DNA of 64,000 nucleotides from Prostheceraeus crozeri (lineage: Eukaryota > Platyhelminthes > Polycladida > Euryleptidae). The translations under genes were made by a program, and so were the position numbers. Below the pieces are notes generated by a model that worked only from the letters and a program-made list of their open reading frames with translations, was not told the DNA's origin and ran no database searches. Location: contig CAJQUW010008996.1 of the NCBI GenBank assembly GCA_907163375.1, forward strand, positions 191,001 to 255,000, given 5' to 3'. Below are positions 1 through 9,399 of the stretch, one piece after another (position 1 is the stretch's first letter; every line of letters begins with the position of its first letter).

Positions 1-12
1 GAGGAGAGGGAG

Positions 13-3000
13 ATGGAAGTCGAAAAGAAGGAGGACTTTCAATGCCAGCGGTGTGACAGGGTCTTCGCCTCAGCCTACAGTTTGAGACGTCACACTGCTG
101 GCCGTGCCTGCAGGGGAGGAAAGCGGCGACCGATCCCTCAACGGCCCAAGTGTGAAGGTTGTGGACGCATGTTCTACAACAGCACCAACTTGCGAGTCCA
201 CATCGAAGGCGGTTCCTGTGGCAGTGTGAGGCATCCACCGACAACAACAGGTAGGAAGCATCCTTCATCGCACGTCGGCTTTTCCTGTTCTTCGTGTCAG
301 AAGACCTTTCCTACAGAGTTTGTTCTTTCTTCGCACACACTCTGTCACACACATTCCACTGAGCTTTACACTGACAACAACGTCACTCTAAGGCTGAACA
401 AGTTTTCCCTTGAGAGGTTCGTTCGCGATTATCAGTTAGAAAGCTCTGAAGCTGTGCAGGACATTCATCTTTTCTTGATGAATCATATAGGCTTAATTCA
501 TCAAATGTTGGCGAACTTAGATAGATTTTTACTTAAGGGCATGTTCTATCTCACTGCTCGTTTCAATAAGGTAGACAGTAGCACGGGAGAAGTAGAGTCC
601 ACTGTCACCATTAGGATAGCCTCCTGTGCTGCTGATCTCATAGGTGATGTAAACGAGTGGGTAGAGAGACATGCGACCTATCTCGTCAGCAACTTAAATA
701 AATTTAATGAAAGAGACAGCGGTCTGGTCTTTGATTGGATAGAGAAGGTAGACATCAAAATTAATCTTTTAGAAAATTTACAAGGGAGTGGTTGTTTCAC
801 CCTCCCCAAAGTACTGGCTGACAAAAAGGCTGTCATCAATGTAGAATGTCAGTCCCAGTGTTTCAAGTATGCCGTCCTCTCCATTCTTCACTATAATGAC
901 ATAGGTAAGCATCGTCAAAGAGTCATCAAGTATCGTGAATGGGAGGATGAGCTTAAGTTTGACGGGTTAGATGTCAACACATTAGACTTTAAAGGCATCG
1001 CCCAATTTGAAAAATTGAATAACATTAAGATTGTCATCCATCTCTGGGAAAAAGGTCTGAAGGGTGTTAGGTATAACAACCGTCAAAGTAACTTCGATCG
1101 GGTTGTCAATCTTCTCCTAGTGTATAGCGACAACCACCCAGAATGGCATTATTGTGGCATTCCTAAAATTTCTAGATTGTATCGCCACCAACAAAGTTAT
1201 GATGACAAACATTATTACTGTGATCGCTGCACACGGCGTTTCACATCAAAAGCACTTTTTGAAGAGTATTACGAGTGGTGCTCTCGGGGTAAACTTCAAA
1301 TGGAAGTCATGCCCAAAGATAAATTTTATAGGTATGAAGAAAACGGCAATGAGCTCAGTCCCATATGTACCATCTATGCGGACATTGAATGTTATATTGA
1401 ACAAGAAAACCTAAGTCATGAGCCAGCAGCCATTGCCTGCTATGAAGTCTGGCATCCATATTATAGGAACCAAAATAAGATGCATGTGTGGCAAGGCGAG
1501 GAGTGTGTTGAAAACTTCCTCAACCTTTTTAGATAGGAAAGCCTGTTTTCATCAACGCTATGAAACGGAGCTGACTAGGAAACCCATGTGCTTCGCAGAA
1601 GTCGATAAAATCAAATTTGATAAGACCACGGAATGTCCCCGCTGCTGTTCATCCTTTGATGATCAGCAACATAAGAAAGTGAGGGACCATTGCCATCTCA
1701 GTGGTAAATTTAGGTCTGCCTTATGCAGTAAATGCAATATGAAACTTAGGCTCAAACGGCGAACGCTCCCCGTCATCTTCCATAACTTTAAATGTTATGA
1801 TGCTCACATCATCATTCGCCATGGATTCGGTAAAATGAAATCCTGGTCATCCAAAGTGATTGCACAAAGTAAGGAAAAATTTATGTGCATCACTGCTAAA
1901 GTCCAAGTCGATAAGACGAAGGAGGGGAAGCCTGTCTTCTATGACATAAAGTTTCTAGACAGTTTCCAGTTTATGTCTTCTTCCTTAGCCGCGTTGGCTA
2001 ATAATTTAGAAACACTTCCCCTCACTCAACATTTAAAGAAAGACTATCCCAACATAAGTGACAGTCTGATACGACGGACAGGGGTGTTTCCTTATAGTTA
2101 TTTTAGTTCAATGGATACATTGAAGGAGATATCCTTTCCATCCATCGATAAATTTAAAAATGATTTGACGGGTGAGGACTGTTCGCTGGATGATTATAGG
2201 CATGCGGAGCAAGCATGGTTAGAATTTGTATGTCGCACTTTTGGTGACTACATGCTTGCCTACTTAAAATTAGACGTCTATCTGTTGGCTGACGTGTTTG
2301 AGACTTTTAGGAAAGTCACATTAGAACAGGACGCCTTAGACCCCGTCCATTTTGTTAGTCTTCCGGGTCTTTCCTATCAGTCAGCCTTCAAGATGACGAA
2401 AGAGAGCATTCATTTACTGCAAGATGTAGAAATGTATACGTTATTTGAACGTGGTATTAGGGGTGGCTTGACATTTGTTAACAAACATGTTGTCAACAGC
2501 ACCCAAGACATAGGATCGACCACGCATTTAATGTACATAGACCAAAATAATTTGTATGGGAGTGCACTCTCCAAGCCTTTGCCACAGTCTGACTTCAAAT
2601 GGGTAGAGCCCAACGACATTGAACACTTCTCTAATCCGGCACACATCATGGCACTGGGAGATGAGGCCGACATAGGTTATTTAATTGAAGTCGACCTCAT
2701 CTGTCCAGACTGTATTAAGAATAGGACCGTTGATTTTCCTCTCGCACCCGAATCTGGCATAGTCAGTCCAGATATGTTCTCTCCCTTTATGGAAGAACAC
2801 AATAAGCAGTATGAGGCGGAAAATGACTTAAAGTATAAAGCCACTAGGAAGTTGTTGCTCACCCAATTGAACAAGCAGCATTACATCGTGCACTATTCCA
2901 TCCTCACATTCTATCTAGGTATGGGGATGCAACTTGATAAAGTCCATCGCGCTATCCAGTTTAAGCAGAAGCCCTTTCTAAAACCGTATATAGAAATTAA

Positions 3001-3883
3001 TAGCAAGAAACGGGCTGAATCCAAGAATCCTTTCGAAAAGGACTTCCTTAAATTCAAGAATAATGCCGTCTTTGGTAAAACCATGGAGGATGTAAGAAAT
3101 CGCATGGACTATCGCATCGTGACTGATCCGGAAACGAGTATCAAGTTATGTCGCTCGCCGTTGTTTTGCCACCATGATGTCAATTCCCAAGACATCACTG
3201 GTTTTAAAATGTTAAAATCTAAAGTAGAACTTTGTAAGCCCATTTATGTCGGTCAAGCTGTCTTGGATCACTCCAAGTTAGAAATGTACAAGTTATTTTA
3301 CCACACTTTTAAGACATGTCCACTTCTCCAACGTGTGGAATTAGTAGGAGGTCATACAGACAGCTTCTTCCTAGCTTTGACAACCACGAGCCAAGTCAAG
3401 CAGGAAGATTTTTAAAAATATTTAGCACCCAAGTTTGATAGTTCCAACTATCCCACTGACCATCCGCTTTACTCTACCTCAAATAAAGCGAAGCTTGGCT
3501 GCTTCAAGGATGAGTATGCCGGCAAACAGATAGAGGAGATGATCTTGCTTCGCCCCAAGATGTACTCCATGAAGCTAAAATCCTCAGAGCTTTCTATAAA
3601 ACGGGCGAAAGGCATCTCGAAGTCAATCGTTAGAAAAATGACACATAGGGACTATCAAGATGCCTTAGATTCACTTAAAATTAAAAAAGTAGAAATGACC
3701 ATTTTAAAATCTCAGTCGCATCAAGTCAGAACAACGACGTTTAGGAAACGAGGTCTCTCAGCTTAGGAAGACAAGCGATGCTGGATGAGTCCTAACCACT
3801 CATTACCGTACGGCCATCCAGACACTCATCTACCTCCACCCAAGAGACAGAAACTTTCTCCTCCTCCGTCCGGCGATGTCTGA
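13..3883 (+). pseudogene. Protein-primed family B DNA polymerase (Polinton/adintovirus type), broken
   Basis: Replicates a linear element by protein-primed synthesis in the known families. Residues 11-112 hold three zinc fingers (C11/C14/H27/C33, C47/C50/H63/C69, C92/C95/H108/H112). Residues about 131-255 form a domain also found in two stand-alone genes of this element. The exonuclease motif YADIEC lies near residue 456. Downstream are KVRDHCHLSGK and FHNFKCYDAHII, the palm motif YIDQNNLYGSAL (about 2539-2574), the KNNAVFGKTMEDVRNR segment, and a C-terminus with EDKR and YGH typical of the family. Breaks: a one-base frame change at a T run near 1526-1531, TAA at 3413-3415, and TAG at 3764-3766. 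Motif C reads GGHTDSFF, so the first catalytic Asp is His. Family is sure; it is not functional as read. The gene may begin upstream of the window edge. Confidence 0.93.
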
Positions 3884-4500
3884 TGATGAATGCTTCCTCT
3901 CTGTTGTGGTTGATGTTTTGCTTTTTACTCCATGGCGTTTTCTATGGGATGTTGTGAGTGAGTGCCTTGGAACATGCGTCCAACTCCTGATCACTTCATC
4001 TCATGACTTACATATCAACTGGTTTTTCCTGACGTTGTTTTCTCCCTACACATGAGCGACTTTGTTTTCTCCCTGCATATCAGTGACTTTGTTTTCTCCG
4101 GTAATGTGAGCCATAAAAACTTTGTTTTCTGGTACCATCAGTATTAACTGCATGTGGCTAGGATGAAAATCGGTTGTGTTGATGAATAACATATCATGTA
4201 CACACTGTGTTGTTTTCCTTTTGACATAAAGATGGGATTCTCACTCTAGACAGAAGTAAAAGTTTTAATCATTTTGTAAGATGGGTAGGGTTAGAAATAA
4301 AGTTGTTGATTGTAAGTTAGAAATAAAGCTGTCACCATGTCGCTGTTTGTAAGATAGGTGAAATATAAAATGAAGTCATTAGTATTTCACTATTTGCAAG
4401 ATAGGTAAAGTTAGAAATAAAGTTATACCCATGTCAGAGTTTGTAAGTTAACATCCTACCCAGCGAATGTGACATCATGGCAATTTCTTCGGGTTAGGAA
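3884..4500. repeat. Polymerase 3' flank with two short tandem arrays and AATAAA signals
   Basis: No gene is seen. From 4031 to about 4133 a unit with GACTTTGTTTTCTCC recurs at about 4031, 4058, 4085 and 4119. From about 4272 to 4445 a looser unit with TTGTAAGATAGGT and GTTAGAAATAAAG recurs three to four times. The AATAAA hexamers could serve as poly(A) signals for the polymerase transcript (inference). Confidence 0.6.
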
Positions 4501-4812
4501 ACATCAACCACTTTGCTGACTCATGTCTATAAATACCTCTGACTCATGAGGTTGCAAGGCGTCAGTCATACGAATCTAATTAGTCTTTTTCAACCTTTTC
4601 ACCGACATTTGTTGGCGTTATTTATCAGACAAAGCGATGGCGAATCACGTCAGACAGCGTGACCTTTTCACCGATAAGTGTGTGGACATCATTTCATGTC
4701 TATAAATAGCGCTGACTCATCATAAAGCGAAGAATCTTGTTGATGACCTTTTCATCGACACGTGTGAGGACGATAGTTCATTGCGATGACTCATTCAAAA
4801 CGCATCATGTGA
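4501..4812 (+). promoter_or_regulatory. Promoter-like repeats: paired TATAAATA and TGACTCA sites
   Basis: Two imperfect repeats about 175 bp apart each carry ATGTCTATAAATA next to TGACTCA sites (about 4515-4545 and 4697-4720), with a further TGACTCA near 4785. The phrase ACCTTTTCACCGA occurs in three versions. TGACTCA is the AP-1/bZIP consensus. Only a 22-codon open frame (ATG at about 4637) follows on the + strand, so a plus-strand target is unclear; these sites may instead be shared control elements of the inward-facing genes. Confidence 0.45.
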
Positions 4813-5325
4813 TTAACACAATTCTATTAACTGTGACTCATACAGATAACGCATTAAAGATTTAACAATGTCAGCTACTTTACTGATATCACGTAAACCA
4901 GTCATGATACAATGTCCGTGGTAAAACACTGCAATATGTACAGGATGCCACTTCCGAATCAGAGCAGCAGGAAAGAGTTCAGTTTCATAAAATATGCAAT
5001 GATTACTGGTTTTAATGTTGGCTAGATTCACTAAGATCTTCAATTGAACAGACACTGCTATATTCTTCAATGTCAGGGGACTCAGGCGGACATGAGGCAT
5101 GAGTGTTCGCATTTTCTTGACGACTTCGTAACACATGGACTGCATTACGAAATGAGAAAGGTTTCCTAGGACTTGGATTTTGGCGCAGCGAAAGATTTGA
5201 AGATTTCGACCGTTGCTCATGCGAATGACCAACATTTGCGGACGACCGCGATGATAGACTGAATCGGGAAGATGGGTATGCAACTGTTCTAAATCGATGT
5301 CTCTTCTGAGATTCATTTCCCGCAT
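4813..5325 (-). CDS. TATA-binding-protein-like protein (two TBP half-repeats)
   Basis: 170 residues from an ATG at 5325. The C-terminal half (about residues 85-165) follows the TBP repeat: LTLKNIAVSVQL, then a helix, then YETELFPAALIRKW, VHIAVFYHGHCIMTG and a closing helix. The N-terminal half (about 8-75) has IDLEQL, RPQMLVIRM, LQIFRCAKIQVLG and a helix in the same order. The length fits the roughly 180-residue TBP core, with little before it. The role would be promoter recognition on TATA boxes; this is inferred from fold similarity, and DNA contact residues were not checked by alignment. It is the last gene of the minus-strand block, convergent with the polymerase. A TATA box lies just upstream. 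It appears intact. Confidence 0.78.
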   Translation of the reverse strand: MREMNLRRDIDLEQLHTHLPDSVYHRGRPQMLVIRMSNGRNLQIFRCAKIQVLGNLSHFVMQSMCYEVVKKMRTLMPHVRLSPLTLKNIAVSVQLKILVNLANIKTSNHCIFYETELFPAALIRKWHPVHIAVFYHGHCIMTGLRDISKVADIVKSLMRYLYESQLIELC

Positions 5326-5612
5326 GGCGTTGATGACATGAGGGTTGAATGAACTTCCCTTTTATACTTTTCCCATGAGGGTTTTGGAATTACAATGTAG
5401 CAGTGATCATTATGTAGAATCATCTCTTGAATGCGAATAAATACAATGCCGTCTCCTACGTTAATGACACGACAAGAGTAGGATAGGATAGCGCGATGTA
5501 ACCTTCGTAGATGAAAGCGTTCTAGAGTTATCTGAAGTTGACGTTTCGTATCATGAAATGTAGCACACTGAATTTTCCATGATACATAGAGACATGCTGA
5601 TAATTTCCACAT
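5313..5612 (-). CDS. Hypothetical protein, 99 residues
   Basis: Open from a true ATG at 5612 and overlapping the start of the TBP-like gene in another frame. Not recognised. The composition (SYSCRVINVGDGIVFIRIQ in the middle) looks protein-like, and it fits the close packing of the block, but no homologue or motif supports it. It could also be the displaced N-terminal part of the TBP-like gene after a frame change; a TAA in the TBP frame just upstream of its ATG argues against that. Confidence 0.4.
   Translation of the reverse strand: MWKLSACLYVSWKIQCATFHDTKRQLQITLERFHLRRLHRAILSYSCRVINVGDGIVFIRIQEMILHNDHCYIVIPKPSWEKYKREVHSTLMSSTPCGK
5359..5366 (-). promoter_or_regulatory. TATA box upstream of the TBP-like gene
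   Basis: TATAAAAG on the minus strand, ending 33 bases before the ATG at 5325. A start site about 30 bases downstream would give a leader near 10 bases. It sits inside the 3' end of the preceding open frame. Confidence 0.6.
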
Positions 5613-5768
5613 GATTAAAACTTGAGTGAAGAAGGGTATGCCTAAGAAAGAAGGAGAGAGTCCTGTTCATGTGTGGCATGGTGTGTGTACATTTTCTTTC
5701 TTGATACGGTGGCCGTTAGGCCGTGGTCTCATAAAGACCGATGGTGCGTTCTCAGTGTGTGGAGAGTG

Positions 5769-6368
5769 TTACTGTAGTTGATCATCATCATCAACATGCA
5801 CATCATTTTTAAAGGTGATGGAGACAAGATAGGGATTCAACGTAAACAACCTTCCGTCCCTGCGCGGACCCATGTAGATGGTTTGAATTTTAATTTCGAT
5901 GGAGTAGAATCCTTTTCCCAAAATGGGGAGTGGTTTGCAATTGAGTAAGTCGAATTCGCTGCCCTCCTTTTCATGGATGATGAGACAGTGTCTATCCATA
6001 TGCACATAGATGTATCGTCTTTCCATGATGGGAACTTGTGGCCGCTTCCCATTGTGTCGAACAATTTCTTTGGGAATGGTGAGATTTTCTTTCAGGAATG
6101 TTTCAAGAGTATTGAATTGTAACCGTGTCCAATAGTCTAACGGCACACACACGGCCACTCCATACTTTGTTGACATAATCTTTAGATAATCTATCCGATG
6201 ACTTGGAGTTTTTATGATTACGGTTTCTCCATGATGAGTTATCCTTTGATTGAAAGCATTTTTACCCGATGCTAAAGTAAGGGAGTTCAGTGTACCCAGT
6301 GCGAGAGCAGAGGAGTTGATGGCTTCGAGCAACTGCATGGTTAGCGCAAGGACGGAAATGATTGCCAT
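5769..6368 (-). CDS. Conserved element protein, copy 1 (paralogue of the 8095-8817 product)
   Basis: 199 residues from the ATG at 6368; the frame stays open upstream to a TTG at 6407, but that stretch contains the TATA box. It aligns by eye with the product of 8095-8817: a short hydrophobic N-terminus, a region IPLDYW/PIDNWL, then LGKGFYSIEIKIQTIYMGP against LGAGFYSFHIEVPAVYVGP, and a closing run LFTLNPYLVSI against LISLNLRIAQI. The pattern of short beta strands could suit a small DNA-binding (OB-like) or structural protein, but this is speculation. The C-terminus is acidic (VDDDDQ). Function unknown; it appears intact. Confidence 0.68.
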   Translation of the reverse strand: MAIISVLALTMQLLEAINSSALALGTLNSLTLASGKNAFNQRITHHGETVIIKTPSHRIDYLKIMSTKYGVAVCVPLDYWTRLQFNTLETFLKENLTIPKEIVRHNGKRPQVPIMERRYIYVHMDRHCLIIHEKEGSEFDLLNCKPLPILGKGFYSIEIKIQTIYMGPRRDGRLFTLNPYLVSITFKNDVHVDDDDQLQ

Positions 6369-6383
6369 GAGCTCAGTCGTCCG

Positions 6384-6390
6384 TTTTATA
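6384..6390 (-). promoter_or_regulatory. TATA box upstream of copy 1
   Basis: TATAAAA on the minus strand, 16 bases before the ATG at 6368. The spacing is short for that ATG; the next in-frame ATG at 6338 would fit a TATA-directed start better. Confidence 0.5.
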
Positions 6391-6419
6391 AGCAGACCTA
6401 GCTCCAATCACATGCGTTT

Positions 6420-6764
6420 CCCTTTTCTCGTTTTCCCTGTCTTTGTTATGTGACAAAGAGTTATCGCACGTGAACTTTTGACTGCGTGGGTGGAAACCGC
6501 CCCTCTTACAAAGTCGTTCTAGTCCTCACAAAGACTTGAGTGACACGCCCTTCTAGCGAACAAAGACGCATTCATTTATCTAACAAAGAGCCCGATAGTA
6601 ATGCACAAAGCGCAATGACTCATGTTGTGACACGCCCCCTTTCTCGAACAAAAACGCATTCATTTATCTAACAAAGAGCCTGATAGTAATGCACAAAGCG
6701 CAATGACTCATGTTGCTCTATACACCATTACAAAATACTCAGTGAAAAGAAAACTTTATTGCAT
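6420..6764. promoter_or_regulatory. Intergenic array: 2 x 87-bp repeat with ACAAAG and TGACTCA sites
   Basis: A unit of 87-88 bp is present twice (about 6541-6628 and 6628-6716). ACAAAG occurs eight times exactly between 6454 and 6697, about every 20-30 bp, with AATGACTCATGTTG closing each unit. ACAAAG is the core of HMG-box (SOX/TCF) sites and TGACTCA of bZIP sites. A minus-strand AATAAA near 6755 is a likely poly(A) signal for the next gene. Confidence 0.55.
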
Positions 6765-7187
6765 CTACACAATGTGACGCGCATCAAACAAAGTCGTGGA
6801 TGTAAACACACTCAGTTGAATCATGATATGTTTAACAACGTACGCATTTCCTTCCAACGTCTCTGCTATTCTCTCCATAATTTTCTCCATATGACGACCA
6901 TAAAATTGATCACTAAGAGTAATCCATTCTGTGCAATAAGATCCAAAACGAAGTGGTTTTTGTAAATCTTTCAACTCTATATAAGCAACGAGTCTACCCT
7001 TTACATCTTGAGGTTGTAAACTCTCCATCAATCTTTTGAAGAGAGGAAGGCTTTCAGTGAGCACTACTTTCATATCATTCATCTTCATTTGAAATGTAAG
7101 TTTCCAATCTTGTAAAAGTCCATCGAATCCTTGTTGATCAAGAGTCAAATGACACATGTGGTTACTTAAGGTACGATGCGCCATCAT
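6765..7187 (-). CDS. Stand-alone homologue of the polymerase N-terminal domain, copy 1
   Basis: 140 residues from ATG 7187; the longer frame starts at GTG. It aligns along its length with the 140-residue product of 9400-9822: both have a helix-rich start, then LMESLQPQDVKGRLVAYIE against LMDSLMNKDVKGRLVAEIE, then FYGRHMEKI against FYQRHMAKI, and a closing ikHI.iQL strand. The same order of features occurs at residues 131-255 of the polymerase (SLERFVRDYQL, KGMFYLTARF, INLLE). In Polinton polymerases this region precedes the conserved insert and exonuclease; its function is not established. A role as terminal-protein or polymerase partner is a guess. Intact. Confidence 0.7.
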   Translation of the reverse strand: MMAHRTLSNHMCHLTLDQQGFDGLLQDWKLTFQMKMNDMKVVLTESLPLFKRLMESLQPQDVKGRLVAYIELKDLQKPLRFGSYCTEWITLSDQFYGRHMEKIMERIAETLEGNAYVVKHIMIQLSVFTSTTLFDARHIV

Positions 7188-7357
7188 AAACGATGTAACT
7201 ATAGATTTCACATTGCTTCAATGACTTCCACTATGAATAAAACAGAAATAACAATCATGTTCCACTGTAAGTTTATTCAACACCAGACAAAATTCAAAAG
7301 TACGGAATACACTTCATAAAATGATCATCATTCATTCACAAGGAGCAAAAACATGTT

Positions 7358-7921
7358 TTACATAGACCCATGCTGTTGACAATAATATAGATACAGTTCA
7401 TAAACGTCATAGAGACTACAATGCCAGCGTGAAGAGAGTTTCGCAATGTAGGTAGCTTTATTTCTAGTATTGCAATGGGATGGTGGTCTGTAAAGGTGAT
7501 GTCTTTCACCGAAACATATTGCCATGTCAAAAATCATTTCATCTCTAAACTTCTTTTGATCATAATGCATATGATAGTCTTGTCTTACACGATCTACCCA
7601 ACATGGTAAATATAAATTATCAATGTGCAACTGAAGTGTTGTTGCTTCTCGCTCAGAATCATTTCCTAATATTTTAACAATATGAAAACCTGACAGCCAC
7701 CGTTTGAAATCACTTATCAAATACGTTTCATTTACAAATCCAATATGAATCAAAATAGAAGGATTAAGTCCATGCACATGACGTCGTGACCATTCGTCTT
7801 TGTTTGGAGGACAGTGGGCAAATCTATGATATACACTAACAACAGTTTGATCACTTTCTCTCATTGCAATAGCACTCAATTCCTGCATGGGTGTTCCCTC
7901 ACTGTCTATGAAGATGACAAC
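7358..7921 (-). CDS. DEDDh-type 3'-5' exonuclease (DnaQ-like)
   Basis: Read from 7921, the frame gives FIDSEGTPMQELSAI, the ExoI motif with D and E. HGLNPSI and ISDFKRWL follow, with ILGNDSE as the ExoII region, and HCSLYD near the end is the H-x4-D ExoIII motif. The first methionine (ATG 7888) falls after the DxE motif, so translation must begin upstream. A TAG directly precedes position 7921 within TTTTTGATATTGTAG, which is also a good 3' splice site, so this is probably the second exon of the zinc-cluster frame next to it. It would proofread or process DNA for the element's polymerase (inference). Family call fairly sure; gene structure unsure. Confidence 0.68.
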   Translation of the reverse strand, partial: VVIFIDSEGTPMQELSAIAMRESDQTVVSVYHRFAHCPPNKDEWSRRHVHGLNPSILIHIGFVNETYLISDFKRWLSGFHIVKILGNDSEREATTLQLHIDNLYLPCWVDRVRQDYHMHYDQKKFRDEMIFDMAICFGERHHLYRPPSHCNTRNKATYIAKLSSRWHCSLYDVYELYLYYCQQHGSM

Positions 7922-7943
7922 CTACAATATCAAAAAGACTTCA

Positions 7944-8123
7944 TTACAAAATAATACATTGAGCAGGAACTTTACAAGGATGTCTGTCCTTTACATAACA
8001 AAAGATACATACAACATGATGACAATGTTTTATTTGAACATAACGCGCAAGACCGCGTTTTCCACATTCACTACATACTAACTGATTACAATACTTAAGA
8101 TTTCTCTTTGGTGGTAGTACCAT
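7944..8123 (-). CDS. Zinc-cluster protein or 5' exon of the exonuclease
   Basis: Begins at ATG 8123, overlapping the end of the upstream gene by 29 bases. Residues CNQLVCSECGKR, then CHHVVCIFC and a last Cys give a C-x2-C ... C-H-H-x2-C-x2-C cluster. It ends at a TAA 20 bases before the acceptor of the exonuclease frame. A tiny intron of about 50 bases starting at a weak donor after HPCK would join it in phase to VVIFIDSEG. The alternative is a frame break. Confidence 0.5.
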   Translation of the reverse strand: MVLPPKRNLKYCNQLVCSECGKRGLARYVQIKHCHHVVCIFCYVKDRHPCKVPAQCIIL

Positions 8124-8817
8124 CTTTCTTTGATGTGCGACGACGTTTAGGTTTAGTGACAGGTTCTTGACACTCTTTGACACAAGAATCAATGACTTTC
8201 TCAATGTGATCAAGTCCTGTTAACTCAGGTTGATGATGAATTTGAGCAATGCGCAAATTGAGAGAAATCAAATTCCCGTCAGATTGATGAGGTCCCACAT
8301 AAACAGCAGGCACCTCAATATGAAATGAATAAAAGCCTGCACCTAACGATGACAATTCTGTTTCAACTGATTGTTCAACTGTCACGCCTGAAGTGACTTT
8401 ACAGTACTTGCTTTGTAAAATATAGCAGTGAGTGCCGCGATACAATGGTTTATAATTAGAAGTTTTCTTTTCTGGCCACAACTGTAATAGTTCAGTAGGA
8501 ATAAGAGCCTTTTGCCTCACAAAGTCTTCTAAAATGTCAAGCTGCTGTCGCAACCAATTATCAATAGGGATACTCAGGTTTTGACCGCAACGATTTACTT
8601 GCGTATCCACTTTTGGTAAGTATACCGCCGGCGTTTGAAGATAGAATCGAACACCGTTGTAGCGCACTTGTTGTTTGTAGGTAGGATAGCCATGAATTAC
8701 CTTTTCAATTTTCGGATTCCACAGCTCGAGATGTTGAGGATTCAGTGATGCAGCAGTTGGAGTAGGATTCATGGCCATGGCAGTCTGTAACGAAAGAATA
8801 CCACTAACTACATTCAT
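8095..8817 (-). CDS. Conserved element protein, copy 2 (paralogue of the 5769-6368 product)
   Basis: 240 residues from ATG 8817. Residues about 80-110 (LSIPIDNWLRQQLDILEDF) and 160-205 (LGAGFYSFHIEVPAVYVGP, then NLISLNLRIAQI) match copy 1 in order and spacing. It is longer than copy 1 because of a basic tail (KPKRRRTSKK) that looks like a nuclear localisation signal. No catalytic motif is seen. The duplicated gene pair in one short element suggests a heteromeric complex or a structural role; neither can be shown from sequence alone. Intact. Confidence 0.68.
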   Translation of the reverse strand: MNVVSGILSLQTAMAMNPTPTAASLNPQHLELWNPKIEKVIHGYPTYKQQVRYNGVRFYLQTPAVYLPKVDTQVNRCGQNLSIPIDNWLRQQLDILEDFVRQKALIPTELLQLWPEKKTSNYKPLYRGTHCYILQSKYCKVTSGVTVEQSVETELSSLGAGFYSFHIEVPAVYVGPHQSDGNLISLNLRIAQIHHQPELTGLDHIEKVIDSCVKECQEPVTKPKRRRTSKKDGTTTKEKS

Positions 8818-8901
8818 GATTCTCAGAGAAAAGAAAATCCTTAGCTTAGCAGTGACATATGAGGTGGCCCTTAAGAGGACCTTTTGGAGCGTTCACTGGA
8901 T

Positions 8902-9126
8902 TTAAAGCTTATCACCAAAGTCTAAGTCTTCGTCATCGTCCAGTAAATTAAATGTCTTGGGCTTAGGACCCGAATTGAATTTCAATTCCCTAAAAGACTG
9001 AAAGGTAAAGCGTCTAGGTGGTGGAGGCGGTGATGGTTCAACAAAATAAGCTTGTACAATCATCGGCCACACACTCTCCTGCGTCTCTCTTCTAAAATGC
9101 TGGTAAGGTTTAGGCCAGACAGTCAT
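8902..9126 (-). CDS. Small proline-rich acidic-tailed protein
   Basis: 74 residues from ATG 9126. It has a PSPPPPPRR run in the middle and a tail LLDDDEDLDFGDKL. Acidic tails of this kind occur in single-strand-binding or replication-interaction proteins, but no family is recognised. A TATA box lies 128 bases upstream. A GTGAGT just before the ATG could be a splice donor, so part of the leader may be intronic. Confidence 0.5.
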   Translation of the reverse strand: MTVWPKPYQHFRRETQESVWPMIVQAYFVEPSPPPPPRRFTFQSFRELKFNSGPKPKTFNLLDDDEDLDFGDKL

Positions 9127-9253
9127 GACACTCACTTGTAAATTTGCAAACAGGATTGATCAGACAAAGTTGAGAGGGGAGAATGGCTTCAGCAAGTCAC
9201 ACACGCTTTCCAAGTCAAGAGAATGAAATGAAGAGAAAATGGGGAGACGTCTG

Positions 9254-9261
9254 CTTTTATA
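9254..9261 (-). promoter_or_regulatory. TATA box upstream of the small acidic gene
   Basis: CTATAAAAGCAGACG on the minus strand. With a start about 30 bases downstream the leader would be about 100 bases. Confidence 0.5.
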
Positions 9262-9399
9262 GTCTCCTGCGAATCCACATTTGACACTATGTGAGCCAAT
9301 CACAGACCTCCGTTTCTCCCCTGACTTCGTTGCGGCAGGGAAAAGGAGGCACGCGGACGTCTGACTCATGAATGCTTTTCCCAAATCTTGTAGTCGAAT

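Noticed and set aside
9160..9384. Minus-strand open frame of 74 residues
   Set aside because: It contains the TATA box at 9254-9261 and lies in the leader of the 8902-9126 gene; composition is not protein-like.
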